In this document: piece by piece, positions 34,491-44,634 of the stretch | How the letters are laid out: every line of letters starts with the position of its first letter | Numbering within the stretch: the stretch's first letter is position 1 | Assembly (NCBI RefSeq): GCF_003293695.1 | Contig: NZ_CP029556.1 | Location: 1,498,001 to 1,562,000 of the forward strand | From: Lysobacter oculi | GTDB taxonomy: Bacteria > Pseudomonadota > Gammaproteobacteria > Xanthomonadales > Xanthomonadaceae | Direction of reading: 5' to 3' | DNA length: 64,000 nucleotides | Notes under the pieces: generated by a model | What the model was told of the DNA's origin: nothing | What the model saw: the letters and a program-made list of their open reading frames with translations, nothing else | Database searches by the model: none | Translations under genes and position numbers: made by a program

Positions 34491-35897
34491 TCAGGCGACC
34501 ACGCGATAGCAGGGCTTGTACTCGCCGGCGATCTTCATGCGGCGCTGCTCGACGAACGCCCGCAGCAGCGCGTCCAGCGACGCCATCATGTCCGGCGCGC
34601 CATGGATCTCGAACGGACCGAACTGCTCGATGCGGCGCATACCCGGCTCTTTCACGTTGCCGGCGACGATGCCTGAGAACGCGCGACGCAGATCGGCCGC
34701 GAGTTCGTGCGGCTTGCGCCCATGGTGCAGGTCCAGGCCGGCCATCTCTTCGTGCGTGGGCTCGAACGGCTGCTGGAATTCCAGCGGCACATGCAGGCGC
34801 CAGTTGAAGAAGAACGAATCCTTCTGTGCGATGCGCTGCTCGCGCACGCGACGGATCCCGCGCGACATGTGCTTCGCCACTTCCTCGCAATCACCGGTGA
34901 TGATGCGGTAGCGCTGCGCGGCCTCGTCGCCGAGCGTGAGGCGGATGAAGCGGTCGATCTGCTCGAAATACGGCGCCGCCGACGTAGGCCCGGTGAACAC
35001 CAGCGGGAACTCGATGTCCTTGTTCTCCTCGCGCAGCAGGATGCCGAGCAGGTACAGGATTTCCTCGGCGGTGCCGACGCCGCCCGGGAACACGATGATC
35101 CCGTGCGCCATGCGGACGAAGGCCTCAAGGCGCTTCTCGATGTCCGGCATGATCACCAGGTGGTTGACGATCGGGTTCGGCGATTCCGCCGCGATGATCC
35201 CCGGCTCAGTGATGCCGATGTAGCGCGAACGCGGCTTGCGCTGCTTGGCGTGCGCGATGGTCGCGCCCTTCATCGGCCCCTTCATCGCACCCGGGCCGCA
35301 GCCGGTGCAGATGTCGATGCCGCGCAGGCCGAGCTGGTAGCCGACCTCCTTGGTGTAGAGATATTCGTCGCGCGAGATGGAGTGACCACCCCAGCAGACG
35401 ACGAGATTGGGCTCGATGGGTTGCAGCACGCGCGCATTACGCAGCACGCGGAACACCGAGTCAGTGATGCCGCCGGTCGTTTCGAGTTCGTCCGCATATT
35501 CCGGGCCGAGCTCGATGGCCGCATAGGCCAGGTCGCGCACCGTGGCGAACAGCAGCTCGGCGACACCGCGGATGATCTTGCCGTCGACGAAAGCCATCGC
35601 CGGCGCGTTGTGCAGGTCGATGCGGATGCCGCGATCCTGCTGCAGCACTTCGATGTCGAAGTCGGGATACAGCTCGCGCGCGGCACGCGGGTCGTCGGAG
35701 GCGCTGCCGCTGGTCAACACGGCCAGCGCGCAGCGGCGCAGCAGCTCGTGCATGCCGCCGCCCGAGGCGTCCTTGAGGCGCGCGACTTCCTCGCGGGAGA
35801 GCACATCCAGCCCACCCTTCGGGTAGATGCTGGCGCTGGCGGTGGGCAGGGTGGCCTCGATGTGGGGGCCGGCGGGATTCTGGGCGTCGTTGTGCAT
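34491..35897 (-). CDS. ppnN: Pyrimidine/purine nucleotide 5'-monophosphate nucleosidase PpnN
   Basis: 468 residues, as in E. coli PpnN (YgdH). The LOG-family motif PGGVGTAEEILYL lies near residue 272, and GCGPGAMKGPMKGAT is the conserved phosphate-binding segment. Extra N- and C-terminal domains distinguish PpnN from short LOG proteins. The enzyme cleaves nucleoside monophosphates to base and ribose 5-phosphate and responds to (p)ppGpp in E. coli. It is a single gene, separated from the upstream receptor gene by a terminator. Confidence 0.93.
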   Translation of the reverse strand: MHNDAQNPAGPHIEATLPTASASIYPKGGLDVLSREEVARLKDASGGGMHELLRRCALAVLTSGSASDDPRAARELYPDFDIEVLQQDRGIRIDLHNAPAMAFVDGKIIRGVAELLFATVRDLAYAAIELGPEYADELETTGGITDSVFRVLRNARVLQPIEPNLVVCWGGHSISRDEYLYTKEVGYQLGLRGIDICTGCGPGAMKGPMKGATIAHAKQRKPRSRYIGITEPGIIAAESPNPIVNHLVIMPDIEKRLEAFVRMAHGIIVFPGGVGTAEEILYLLGILLREENKDIEFPLVFTGPTSAAPYFEQIDRFIRLTLGDEAAQRYRIITGDCEEVAKHMSRGIRRVREQRIAQKDSFFFNWRLHVPLEFQQPFEPTHEEMAGLDLHHGRKPHELAADLRRAFSGIVAGNVKEPGMRRIEQFGPFEIHGAPDMMASLDALLRAFVEQRRMKIAGEYKPCYRVVA

Positions 35898-35944
35898 CCG
35901 GCGACTTTAGCGCAGCCGCTTCGCCTCCGACACCCGCGGAAACG

Positions 35945-35972
35945 AAAACGGCCGGGTTTCCCCGGCCGTTTC
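35945..35972 (-). terminator. Terminator of the Oar-like receptor gene
   Basis: AAACGGCCGGG (35946-35956) and CCCGGCCGTTT (35961-35971) form an 11-bp perfect stem with a TTTC loop. On the minus strand it is followed by TCGTTT. It lies 23 bases after the receptor stop. Confidence 0.85.
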
Positions 35973-35994
35973 GTAATGCATTGCGACGTTTCGA

Positions 35995-38900
35995 TCAGAA
36001 GCTGTAGCGGACCGTCATCAGCAGCGACCAGCGCTGCGACGGGGTCTGCGACTCGTTGACCGGAATTTCAGCCGGCGTGTAGACGCCCGCACCACCGTAC
36101 TTCGCATCGTTGATGTCATAGATCCACTTGCCGGTCGCCGGGTTGTAACCCGCCGTGTCGGCCAGGTAACGCTCCAGCGGGAACGACGCACGACGCTCCA
36201 CGCCCCACTTCTTGTTCAGCAGGTTGGTGAAGTTGAAGACGTCCAGGCGGATCTCACCCTTGTGGCCCTTGAAGAAGCCCGGGATCTGCTGGCGGATGCT
36301 CAGGTCGAGCTGGTTGAGCCAGTTCGAGCGCGCACCATTGCGGGTGAACACCTTGCCCATGTACTCGCTCAGGTACTTATCGTTCTGGATGTAGGCCATG
36401 AACGCGTCCTTCTGGGCCTGGGTGACGTCGGCGGTGAACTCGACGTCGCTCAACGAACCCGGCACGAAGGCCAGATCACGGAAGTAGCCGTCGTTGTTGG
36501 CGTCGTTGCCGAAGGCCCAGCTGTACGGCGCGCCGCTGTGGCCGTCGTAGAACGCGCTGATCGAGGTCTCGTAGTCACCGAACAGCTTGTCGGCCCAGGT
36601 GATCGAGGCGATCAGGCGCTTCGGGATCGAGTAGTTCGAAACCGCGGCCATCTCCTCGTTCGGGTTGTACCAGTAGTTGTTGTTGTAGTTCGAGTTGGCG
36701 ACGCTCGATGTGCCCGGGTTGACTTCGGTGGACTGGCTGAACGTACCGCCCACCATCCACGACCAATGCTCGCGCATCGGCTTCTTGAGCGAGACGCTCC
36801 AGCTGGTCGCGCTGCCCTTGTCGGTGTTGGTCAGGTAGATGACGGTGCTGCTGCCGCTGTTGCCGAACGACGGGTTGGCGTTCCAGCGCTGGTTGGCCGA
36901 AGTCGGGATCTGGGTCGGGAAGCGCGAGTAGCTGTAGCGGCCATCCGGCAGCACGCCGGTCGGGGCGCCCAGGTTGAGGTTCTGGTAGAAGATGCCCTTC
37001 TCGACGTTGATGTGCTCGACGTCGAAGGTGAAGACGGTGCCCCACCACGGGGTCTCGGCATCGAAGCCCAGGCTGGTCTTCCAGACGGTCGGCAGCTCGA
37101 AGTTCGGGTCGACGACATCCACCGCCATGCGCGCGCTGCCGGTGCCCGGCTTGCTAGCAGTGCCCGACGGCACCTGGCCGTACGGATCGGCGATGAAGTT
37201 GGCGGCCGTGGTGTAGCTGGCGCGGGCGACGCCGTTGCCGGAGTACGGGTTCGCCACCCACACCGCCGGGGTGTTGGAGATGAAGCGGCCGATACCACCA
37301 CGGAACTGCAGCATCAGGTCCGTATCGAAGGTGTAGTTGAACGAAGCACGCGGCTGCAGCACGCTCAGGCCGTCGATGGTGCCCTGGTTGGTGAAGCCGA
37401 AGCCACCCTTGGCTGCGTTCGGGTTGTTCGCGTTGATGATCGAGGTGGCGCACTGGGCGAACACCACCGGAGTGCCCGGTGCCGCGGCGAAGCACGGGTT
37501 GAACGTCGGCAGCGGATCAACGCTGACCGTGTCATAGCGCAGGCCGTACTGGATCGACAGGTTGTCGTTGACCTGCCAGGTGTCCTGCAGGAACGCGCCG
37601 TACTGCTTCATCGTGAAGCGTGCGGCGATGTTGTCCAGCGAGTAGCCCGGCGCCGGGATGTTCAGCGTGTAGCTGTCGACCGGCGTGCCGGCCTGCCATG
37701 CGGCGATGCTGTTGAAGGTGTAGCTGCCGAAGTAACCCTGCAGGAACAGGTTGTAGAGCTTGTCGGACTGGTAGTCGACGCCGCCCTTCAGCTCGTGGTC
37801 GCCCAGGTACAGGTTGCCGGCCAGGTAGGCGTTGGTGCTCTCGACTTCCAGGCGGTTCGCCTGGGTGCTGAACTCGGTGCCGAAGCGCACGCCCGGGCCG
37901 TTGCGCACGGTGTTGACCGTGACGTTCGGCTGCGCGCCGCCGACCAGCGGATCGCGGTTCTGGGTGAACTTGCTGCGGCCGAACGAGAATTCGGTCGAGA
38001 AGTTCTCGGTCCAGTTGTCATACAGGCTGAAGGTCGCGCTGCTGTTCTTCTTGTCCAGCACGTACCAGTTGCTGGACAGGCTGAGCATGTTGGCGCTGCC
38101 GGCGACGATGATCGGCTCGACTTCCTTGGTCTGGCTCACGCGCAGGCTGGCGCGGTGGTCACTGTTGATGTTCCAGTCGATCTTGGCCAGCGCACGCTTC
38201 GACGTCATGTCGGTGTTCGAGGCCTCGACGCCGCCCGGGGTCAGGCCCTTGGCCTTGGCGATGGCGACGATCTGGTCAAGCGTGGCCTGGTCGATGTTCG
38301 CTTCGTTGGTGGCGCCCGAACCCTTCACGCCCCAGATCGCGCCCGGCGACTTCTGGTGGGTTTCCTCGTAGGAGGCGAAGAAGAACAGGGTGTCCTTGAT
38401 GATCGGGCCGCCGACCGTGGCACCACCGGTCCAGGTGCGCTCGAAGCCGCTCCACTTCTTGCCGGCCTGGTTCTCGCCGATCATCGAATCGGCGTTCTGG
38501 AACGAGTAGTACAGCGAACCGTGCAGGTTGTTGGTACCGCTCTTGGTGACCGCATTGACGTTGGCGCCCACGCCACGACGGGTGGACACGTCGTAGTTGG
38601 CGGTGGAGATGCTGTATTCCTCGATCGCGTCCGGCGAAATCGGCGAGCCCTTGGTCGGCAGGCCGTTGTCGTTCAGGCCGAAGGGGTCACCGGCGTTGAC
38701 GGTATCGACGGTGATCGAGTTGTAGCGGAAGTTCTGGCCGACGGCCGAGAACGCGCCGCGGTCGCGGTCGGTCACGACGATGCGCGGATCGGCACGCACG
38801 ATGTTCTGGATGGAGCGGTTCGGCGCCGGCAGGTTCTGCAGGTCGCGCTGCGACAGGTTGGTCGAGACACCCTTGTTGTCCTGGGTGAACACCGAAGCCT

Positions 38901-39302
38901 CGGCGGTACCGACGACGGTCACCGTGTCCAGGTTGCCGGTCGTGGCGCCCGCGCTGCCCAGCTGCGCGCGTTGACGGTGGCGGCCTGGTCAAGCGGCAGG
39001 TAGACGTTGTTCTCGGTGTCGCTGCCCTCGCCCGCCTTGTTGACGGTGATGGTGTACGGACCACCGACGCGCAGGCCGCGCGCGCTGTAGCGACCGTTCG
39101 CATCGGTCGTCACGCGGCTGACCGTGCCGGACTGGACGTGGGTGATGGTCACTTCGGCGCCGGAGACCGGCTGGCCGTTGGTGCCCGTCACCTGCCCGCC
39201 CACACCGGACGAGGTGCTCTGCGCGAACACGGGGGCCGCGGCCAGCGCGGCGATCAGTCCAAGCGCGAGCTTGGAACGGCGAAGGGTATGCGTGCGATTC
39301 AT
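35995..39302 (-). pseudogene. Oar-like TonB-dependent outer-membrane receptor with frameshift
   Basis: Two adjacent frames make one gene. The upstream part (38919-39302) has a signal peptide (IAALAAAPVFA) and a carboxypeptidase-regulatory-like domain (GQVTGTNGQPVSGAEVTITH). The downstream part (35995-38922, 975 residues) has the plug (GVSTNLSQRDLQNLPAPNRS, DAIEEYSI) and a long barrel ending in an aromatic residue (MTVRYSF), as Oar-like proteins do. The reading frame changes at a GC repeat, GCGCGCG at 38964-38970: the protein sense runs TVNA then QLGSAGATTGNL only if one base is gained or two removed. It may be a pseudogene, a slipped repeat or an assembly error. Such receptors import ligands or bind proteins at the outer membrane. 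A terminator follows. Confidence 0.88.
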
Positions 39303-39526
39303 CGCGTCTGCCTCGACAAGGTTGAGCTGGAACGAACGAAAGCCCGGGACAGAGGACGTCAGTACCGGGCCGAAGGGTTAACAACAGATTAACACGGTAT
39401 CCACGCCGCGTGACAGTGCCATGACAGGCCGCAGGTCATTGAAATAACGGAAAAAACCGTTCCAGATTCGGACTTGTCTTCGTCACGAAAATGAATGCGG
39501 GTTTCGCGCACCCGCGCCTGCCCGGC

Positions 39527-40132
39527 TCAGCCGCCTGCGGCGGGAAGACTGGTCAGGTACTGGCCCATGCCATCCAGGAACATCTGCACCGAAATGGCGA
39601 CCAGCAGCATGCCCATCAGGCGCTCGACCGCGGTCAGCACGCGGCGGCCGAGCAGGCGGTACAACAGCGGCGCCATCATCAGGATCGCCGCCGAACCCAG
39701 CCAGGCGATGAAGAGCGCCAGGCTCCATTCGCCCATCCGGTCGGGGTACTGGGTGCCCATCAGCATGACCGCGGCCATGCCGGACGGCCCGGCGATCATC
39801 GGGATAGCGACCGGGACGATGAAGGGCTCGCCATCCGGCAGTTCACCCATCACGCCCTCGGCGGTCGGGAAGATCATCCGGATGCCGATCAGGAACAGCA
39901 CGATGCCGCCGGCGATCGACACCGACTCCTGCCGCAGGTGCATCGCGTCCAGCGCGTACTTGCCGAACCACAGGAACAGCAGCAGCACGCCCAGCGCGAT
40001 CAGCAGTTCGCGGGCGATCACCACCAGCTGGCGGCGCGGCGGCAGCGAACGCAGCAGGCTCAACACCACCGGCACGTTGCCCAGTGGGTCGAGGATCAGG
40101 AACAGCAGCAGGGCGGCCGAGGCGATGGTCAT
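39527..40132 (-). CDS. MarC-family (YhgN-like) inner-membrane protein
   Basis: 201 residues with six hydrophobic segments. The first ends in the family motif LILDPLGNVPV, and the middle carries IPMIAGPSGMAAVML, typical of MarC/YhgN/UPF0056 proteins. The function is not firmly known, as the early link to multiple antibiotic resistance was not confirmed. It begins 30 bases after the SDR gene stop and could be co-transcribed with grxD and the SDR gene. Confidence 0.9.
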   Translation of the reverse strand: MTIASAALLLFLILDPLGNVPVVLSLLRSLPPRRQLVVIARELLIALGVLLLFLWFGKYALDAMHLRQESVSIAGGIVLFLIGIRMIFPTAEGVMGELPDGEPFIVPVAIPMIAGPSGMAAVMLMGTQYPDRMGEWSLALFIAWLGSAAILMMAPLLYRLLGRRVLTAVERLMGMLLVAISVQMFLDGMGQYLTSLPAAGG

Positions 40133-40162
40133 GGGCGATGCAGGCGTCGGATCGGGGCCATG

Positions 40163-40939
40163 TCAGGCGGACAGCGTGGGCAGCACCACGCGTTGCGGCG
40201 CGGGTTCGGGCGCCATGACCCGGTCGATGCGGCCGTTCCACTGCGCACCGGCGGCGGACAGCAGGCGCACGCAGTCATCGGCGTAGGCGACGGGCTCGCG
40301 CAGGCGCGGGTCGATGTCCTCGACGGTGGATTTGGCACGCAGGCCGCTGCGCATCGGGCCGGGTTGCAGGCCGCTGATGCGCACCCTGGCGCCTTCCATC
40401 TCCTTCGCCCACATCGGCACCAGCGCGGCGCGGGCCTGCTGGCTCACGGCGTACGGGCCCCAGAACGGCTTGCCGACGTGGTCGGCATCGTCCACGACGA
40501 ACACGACCGAAGCGTCATCCGACAGTTTCAGCACCGGCAGCAGTGCGCTGGTCAGCCACATCGGCGCGGTGACGTTGATCTGGAAGGCGCGGGCGATGTT
40601 GGCCGGGTCGGTGTATTCGAGCGGGGTCAGGCCGCGGAATTCGGCGGCGCAGTGCAGCAGGCCGTCGAGCCGGCCGAAGGCGTCCTTGAGGCGCGATGCC
40701 AGCTCCAGGTGGTCGTCGGGCGATGCGCCTTCCAGGTCCATCGGGTAGAGCAGCGGCTCGGGGCCGGCCTTGGCGACGGCGTCGTAGACCTTGTTTAGCC
40801 GGCGCACGTTGCGGCCGAGCAGGACGAGGGTCGCGCCGGCGCGTGCGCAGGCGATCGAAGCCGCCTCGCCCAATCCACCGGTGGCACCGGCGACGAGGAT
40901 GACGCGGCCGTCCAGCGGCTTGTCCACGCCCGGATTCAC
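40163..40939 (-). CDS. SDR-fold oxidoreductase-like protein (YciK-like), catalytic residues altered
   Basis: 258 residues from a GTG that overlaps the grxD stop (GTGA), so it is probably translationally coupled to grxD. A later GTG at 40927 is possible. The Rossmann signature AGATGGLGEAA lies near residue 14, and NVT and LHCAAE segments follow, as in the YciK-like short-chain dehydrogenases. The expected YxxxK is YAVSQ, with Gln in place of the catalytic Lys. The strand that normally supplies the catalytic Ser reads VVFVVDDADHVG, without a Ser at the usual place. It may therefore bind cofactor without redox activity, or use a variant chemistry. Confidence 0.82.
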   Translation of the reverse strand: MNPGVDKPLDGRVILVAGATGGLGEAASIACARAGATLVLLGRNVRRLNKVYDAVAKAGPEPLLYPMDLEGASPDDHLELASRLKDAFGRLDGLLHCAAEFRGLTPLEYTDPANIARAFQINVTAPMWLTSALLPVLKLSDDASVVFVVDDADHVGKPFWGPYAVSQQARAALVPMWAKEMEGARVRISGLQPGPMRSGLRAKSTVEDIDPRLREPVAYADDCVRLLSAAGAQWNGRIDRVMAPEPAPQRVVLPTLSA

Positions 40940-41256
40940 GCCTTGCCGGCTTCCGCGACGATGCGGGCCAGCTCGCCCGATTCGTACAGTTCGATGGTGA
41001 TGTCGCAGCCGCCGATCAGCTCGCCGTTGACGAACAGCTGCGGGAAGGTCGGCCAGTTGGAATAGCGCGGCAGGTTGGCGCGGATTTCCGGGTCTTCCAG
41101 CACGTTGACGCTGTGCAGCTGCTCGGCGCCGGCGGCCTTGAGGGCCTGCACGGTGCGGCTGGAGAAACCGCACATCGGGAACTGCGGCGTGCCCTTCATG
41201 AACAGCACGATGGGATGGGTTTCGACTTCGTTCTTGATGCGTTCGACGACCGACAT
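40936..41256 (-). CDS. grxD: Monothiol glutaredoxin GrxD (Grx4)
   Basis: 106 residues from ATG 41256, preceded by GAGGAAAC. The active site is CGFS (PMCGFSSRT), and the family features KGTPQFP, WPTFPQLFVNGELIGGCDI are present. CGFS glutaredoxins bind and deliver [2Fe-2S] clusters, usually with BolA proteins. The gene is divergent from sodB with about 108 bases between the starts. The frame upstream of the ATG is open but has no coding features. Confidence 0.96.
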   Translation of the reverse strand: MSVVERIKNEVETHPIVLFMKGTPQFPMCGFSSRTVQALKAAGAEQLHSVNVLEDPEIRANLPRYSNWPTFPQLFVNGELIGGCDITIELYESGELARIVAEAGKA

Positions 41257-41363
41257 GGGGGTTTCCTCGCCGCCCTTTGACGGGCCGGCAACAGCGTGGG
41301 GATTTAGAATGAACAGTGTACCGGCACCCGCCTGCCGTTCCCAATCAACCAAAGGAGCCAGAC

Positions 41364-41942
41364 ATGGCCATCGAGCTGCCCGCCCTTCCCTACGACCGCA
41401 CCGCGCTGGAGCCGCATATCTCCGGCGAGACCATCGACTACCACTACGGCAAGCACCACAAGGCCTACGTCGACAACCTCAACAAGATGATCGAGGGCAC
41501 CGAGTTCGCCGACATGTCGCTGGAAGACATCATCCGCAAGTCGCAGGGCGGCATGTTCAACAACGCCGCGCAGGTCTGGAACCACACCTTCTACTGGAAC
41601 TGCCTGTCGCCCGAAGGCGGCGGCGAGCCGACCGGCAAGCTGGCCGACGCGATCAACGCGGCGTTCGGTGACTTCGCCAAGTTCAAGGAAGAGTTCACCA
41701 AGACCGCCGTCAGCACCTTCGGTTCCGGCTGGGGCTGGCTGGTGCAGCGCAAGGACGGCACCGTCGCGCTGGTGAGCACGTCGAACGCCGGCACGCCGCT
41801 GACCGGCGAGGACACCGCGCTGCTGACCTGCGATGTGTGGGAACACGCCTATTACATCGACTACCGCAACGCCCGCCCGACGTACCTGGAGCACTTCTGG
41901 AACCTGGTGAACTGGGACTTCGTCGCCAGGAACATGAAGTAA
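41364..41942 (+). CDS. sodB: Superoxide dismutase [Fe]
   Basis: 192 residues. AAAGGAG lies eight bases before ATG 41364. Metal ligands are visible in [22 protein letters not shown] and the C-terminal [13 protein letters not shown]. The [19 protein letters not shown] segment is typical of iron-type enzymes. It converts superoxide to hydrogen peroxide and oxygen in the cytoplasm. A TTGACG (41278-41283) lies upstream and a TAGAAT at 41305-41310, but their spacing of 21 bases is longer than usual. A strong terminator follows. Confidence 0.97.
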   Translation: MAIELPALPYDRTALEPHISGETIDYHYGKHHKAYVDNLNKMIEGTEFADMSLEDIIRKSQGGMFNNAAQVWNHTFYWNCLSPEGGGEPTGKLADAINAAFGDFAKFKEEFTKTAVSTFGSGWGWLVQRKDGTVALVSTSNAGTPLTGEDTALLTCDVWEHAYYIDYRNARPTYLEHFWNLVNWDFVARNMK

Positions 41943-41961
41943 GCGGTTTCGATGCGGGAAA

Positions 41962-41987
41962 AAAAGCCGGCGCAAGCCGGCTTTTTC
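41962..41987. terminator. Terminator after sodB
   Basis: AAAAAGCCGGC-GCAA-GCCGGCTTTTT: a 6-bp GC stem flanked by an A-run and a T-run. It ends sodB, and the left A-run makes it work also for the convergent lipoprotein gene. Confidence 0.9.
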
Positions 41988-42010
41988 GTGGGCGGGGATG
42001 TGGCGGCGGA

Positions 42011-42643
42011 CTATTTCAGGTCGTAGCCGTATTTCGCCGCCAGCTTGCCGTCATCGCCATATTCGCCGTGGCAGGTGGCGAAGTAGAGATTGGCCACGCC
42101 CTGCTCCACGCCCGAGACGCCCTGCGGATTGAGCCTGAGCGTGCGCGCATCGCCTTCGTAGGCGACCTTGGGCGCCTCGCGCGAACAGGCGACCGTGGCC
42201 GCGGCGGATTTCGCATCCCACTTGATATCGACGCCCTCGGCATTTGCGGGATACGGGTCCTGCCCGTGGCTGGATTCGCCGCCGGTGAGTCGCAGCCGGT
42301 AGCGCGGCGGTGCGGCGTCTTCCCGCACGACTTCGTCGAAGCGATACCACCAGCAGCCGCCCATCCGGCAGTTGGCGCGGATGACCGTGCCCTTCGAGGG
42401 TGCGGCGGCGAAGTCGGTGGATGGCGTGGCCGGCGGTGTCGCGGGGACTTCCGCAGGCGGAGGCGTGGCATCCGACGCGGGTGGCGGCGTCGAAGGCGCT
42501 TCAGCCGGCGCGTCAGGCGCGGTGGTCTGCGCGTCGCCTGCAGGCGCGCGCGTGGTTGATGGGGGATCGGAGGGCGCATGGCAGCCGGCCAGCGAACCAG
42601 CGGCCAAGACGGCAATGAGAATCAGCGGGCCATGGAGGTCCAT
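42011..42643 (-). CDS. Hypothetical lipoprotein with Pro/Ala-rich linker
   Basis: 210 residues. The signal ends in a lipobox (GSLAGC, Cys at residue 21). About 55 residues of Pro/Ala/Thr-rich spacer follow. A C-terminal globular part of about 125 residues holds CRMGGCWWYRFDEV, a paired-Cys segment, and two more cysteines (ACSRE, ATCHGEYGD). I do not recognise the domain. It is probably anchored in the outer membrane by its lipid and reaches into the periplasm. It is transcribed alone, convergent with sodB and just downstream of purK. Confidence 0.82.
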   Translation of the reverse strand: MDLHGPLILIAVLAAGSLAGCHAPSDPPSTTRAPAGDAQTTAPDAPAEAPSTPPPASDATPPPAEVPATPPATPSTDFAAAPSKGTVIRANCRMGGCWWYRFDEVVREDAAPPRYRLRLTGGESSHGQDPYPANAEGVDIKWDAKSAAATVACSREAPKVAYEGDARTLRLNPQGVSGVEQGVANLYFATCHGEYGDDGKLAAKYGYDLK

Positions 42644-42662
42644 GCCCGAAGCCTCGCGCGGC

Positions 42663-43805
42663 TCAGGTCTGCAGGGCGTGAATCACCGGCAGCACCTGCG
42701 CTTCACGGCCCAGCGCGGCACCGACGCGTTGCAGCGCGTCCGCGAGTTCCGCCTGCGCATCGGCGCGCAGCGTGGCGTGGCCGACCTTGCGCCCGGCACG
42801 CGCGGATTTGCCGTAGTCGTGCCAGTGGCCGCCGGGTTCGCGCAGCACGGCGTCGGCATCCGGCATCTCGCCGATCCAGTTGAGCATGCAGGCGTGGCCG
42901 ACCATGCGGGTGTCGCCCAGCGGCAGGCCGAGCACGGCGCGCAGGTGGTTCTGGAACTGCGAGATTTCCGCGCCTTCGATCGTCCAGTGGCCGGAGTTGT
43001 GCACGCGCGGCGCGATCTCGTTGGCGAGCAGCTCGCCGTCGCGGCAGAACAGCTCCAGCGCGAACACGCCGACGTAGTCCATCGCCTCGGCCAACGCGCG
43101 TGCGTGAGCGATCGCCTTGGCCGCCATCGCCGCGTCCACGCGGGCCGGCGCCAGGCTGGCCGACAACACGCCATCAACATGCCAGTTCTCGGTCAGCGGC
43201 CAGCTGCGGAACTCGCCATCGCGGCCACGCACGGCCACCACCGACAGCTCGCGCTGGAACGGCACGAAGGCTTCCAGGATCAGGCCGACGCGGGCCGCCT
43301 GCTCGCCCAGCGCGTCCCACGCCGCATCGACATCGGCCATCGTCTTGATGCGGAACTGGCCCTTGCCGTCATAGCCGAGCCGGCGGGTCTTGAGAATGCA
43401 GGGCGTGCCGAGTTCCGCGACCGCCGCATCCAGCGCGGCACGGTCGGGCACATCGACGAAACCCGGCACCGGGATGCCGAGTTCGCGGAACAGGGTCTTC
43501 TCGGCGAGGCGGTCCTGCGACACGGCCAGTGCGCGCGGGCTCGGGAACACCGGCACGCGTGCGGACAGCCACTCGGCGGAACTGGCCGGCACGTTTTCGA
43601 AATCGAAGGTGGCGACATCGATGCGTGAAGCGAATTCGGCCAGCGCGGCTTCGTCGGTGTAATCGCCCACCACCATCGGCGCGAACTGCCCGGCGCAGGC
43701 ATCGGCCACGTTGTCGAGGACGAGGAAGCGCAGGCCGAGCGGCGCGCCGGACAGCGCCATCATCCGGGCCAGCTGCCCGCCGCCAAGAATCCCGACCGTG
43801 GTCAT
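42663..43805 (-). CDS. purK: N5-carboxyaminoimidazole ribonucleotide synthase PurK
   Basis: 380 residues with an ATP-grasp fold. The N-terminus is [21 protein letters not shown], and the motifs [17 protein letters not shown] and [14 protein letters not shown] are diagnostic. It carboxylates AIR to N5-CAIR with ATP in purine synthesis. Its ATG overlaps the purE stop by 4 bases, so the two enzymes of successive steps are coupled. Confidence 0.97.
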   Translation of the reverse strand: MTTVGILGGGQLARMMALSGAPLGLRFLVLDNVADACAGQFAPMVVGDYTDEAALAEFASRIDVATFDFENVPASSAEWLSARVPVFPSPRALAVSQDRLAEKTLFRELGIPVPGFVDVPDRAALDAAVAELGTPCILKTRRLGYDGKGQFRIKTMADVDAAWDALGEQAARVGLILEAFVPFQRELSVVAVRGRDGEFRSWPLTENWHVDGVLSASLAPARVDAAMAAKAIAHARALAEAMDYVGVFALELFCRDGELLANEIAPRVHNSGHWTIEGAEISQFQNHLRAVLGLPLGDTRMVGHACMLNWIGEMPDADAVLREPGGHWHDYGKSARAGRKVGHATLRADAQAELADALQRVGAALGREAQVLPVIHALQT

Positions 43806-44314
43806 TTCGCCTCGATGCGCGGGTCGTCGGCCGCGGTCACCGCTTCGGTTTGCGTGCGGCGGAAGGCGTCGAGCGCGGCGGCGATGGCGGCATCGTCGGC
43901 GGCCAGCATCGCGGCGGCAAACAGCGCGGCATTGGCGGCACCGGCATTGCCGATGGCGAAGGTCGCGACCGGAATTCCCGCCGGCATCTGCACGATCGAC
44001 AGCAGCGAATCCATGCCGTTGAGCGCCTTCGACTGCACCGGCACGCCGAGCACCGGCACCGCGGTCTTGGCGGCCAGCATCCCTGGCAGATGAGCCGCCC
44101 CACCGGCGCCGGCGATGATCGCGCGCAGGCCACGCGACGCGGCGGTTTCGGCATATTCGAACAGCACGTCAGGCGTGCGATGCGCGGAGACCACGCGTAC
44201 TTCGTGCGGCACGCCCAGCGCTTCAAGCTTCTGCGCGGCGTGCTGCATCGTTTCCCAGTCCGAGCGCGAGCCCATCACGATGCCCACGCGGGGCGCTTGG
44301 TCGGCGGCGTTCAT
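43802..44314 (-). CDS. purE: N5-carboxyaminoimidazole ribonucleotide mutase PurE
   Basis: 170 residues. [23 protein letters not shown] and [14 protein letters not shown] are the three conserved PurE blocks. It isomerises N5-CAIR to CAIR, the step after PurK. It is first in the purEK pair and divergent from the Trm112 gene, with about 55 bases between the starts. Confidence 0.97.
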   Translation of the reverse strand: MNAADQAPRVGIVMGSRSDWETMQHAAQKLEALGVPHEVRVVSAHRTPDVLFEYAETAASRGLRAIIAGAGGAAHLPGMLAAKTAVPVLGVPVQSKALNGMDSLLSIVQMPAGIPVATFAIGNAGAANAALFAAAMLAADDAAIAAALDAFRRTQTEAVTAADDPRIEAK

Positions 44315-44370
44315 GGAGGTCCCCGTGCCTAAAGACGTATTCTAACGACCCCGCCACGCGATGCCACGCC

Positions 44371-44634
44371 ATGGACAAGAAGCTGCTCGACATCCTCGCC
44401 TGCCCGGTCACCCGCCAGCCGCTGGCCCTGCTCGACGGCGACCGGCTGAAGACGCTCAACGCGGCCATCGCCACCGGCGGCGTGCGCTTCGGCGAGCACG
44501 CGCAGGCCGAGGCATTGCGCGAAGCGCTCATCACCCGCGACGGCAGGCGCATCTACCGCATCGACGACGGCATCCCGGTACTGCTGCCCGAGGAAGGGCT
44601 GGAGGCGGCTTCCATCGACGGCCTCGCGGCATGA
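44371..44634 (+). CDS. Trm112 family protein (YcaR-like)
   Basis: 87 residues. The N-terminus MDKKLLDILACPVTRQPL and the C-terminal YRIDDGIPVLLPEE match the bacterial Trm112/UPF0434 family. The usual second Cys of the N-terminal motif (CPxC) is Thr here, so zinc binding is doubtful. Longer than the usual 60 residues, it has an insertion in the middle. Its stop overlaps the nadC start (ATGA). The molecular role in bacteria is not settled. Confidence 0.88.
   Translation: MDKKLLDILACPVTRQPLALLDGDRLKTLNAAIATGGVRFGEHAQAEALREALITRDGRRIYRIDDGIPVLLPEEGLEAASIDGLAA

Noticed and set aside
36262-39003. 913-residue plus-strand frame opposite the Oar-like gene
   Set aside because: It is antisense to a clearly conserved receptor. 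The composition is repetitive Val/Ala/Arg/Asp with no domain.
39446-39461. Terminator AACGG-A6-CCGTT after the MarC gene
   Set aside because: The stem is only 5 bp and no T-run follows on the minus strand.
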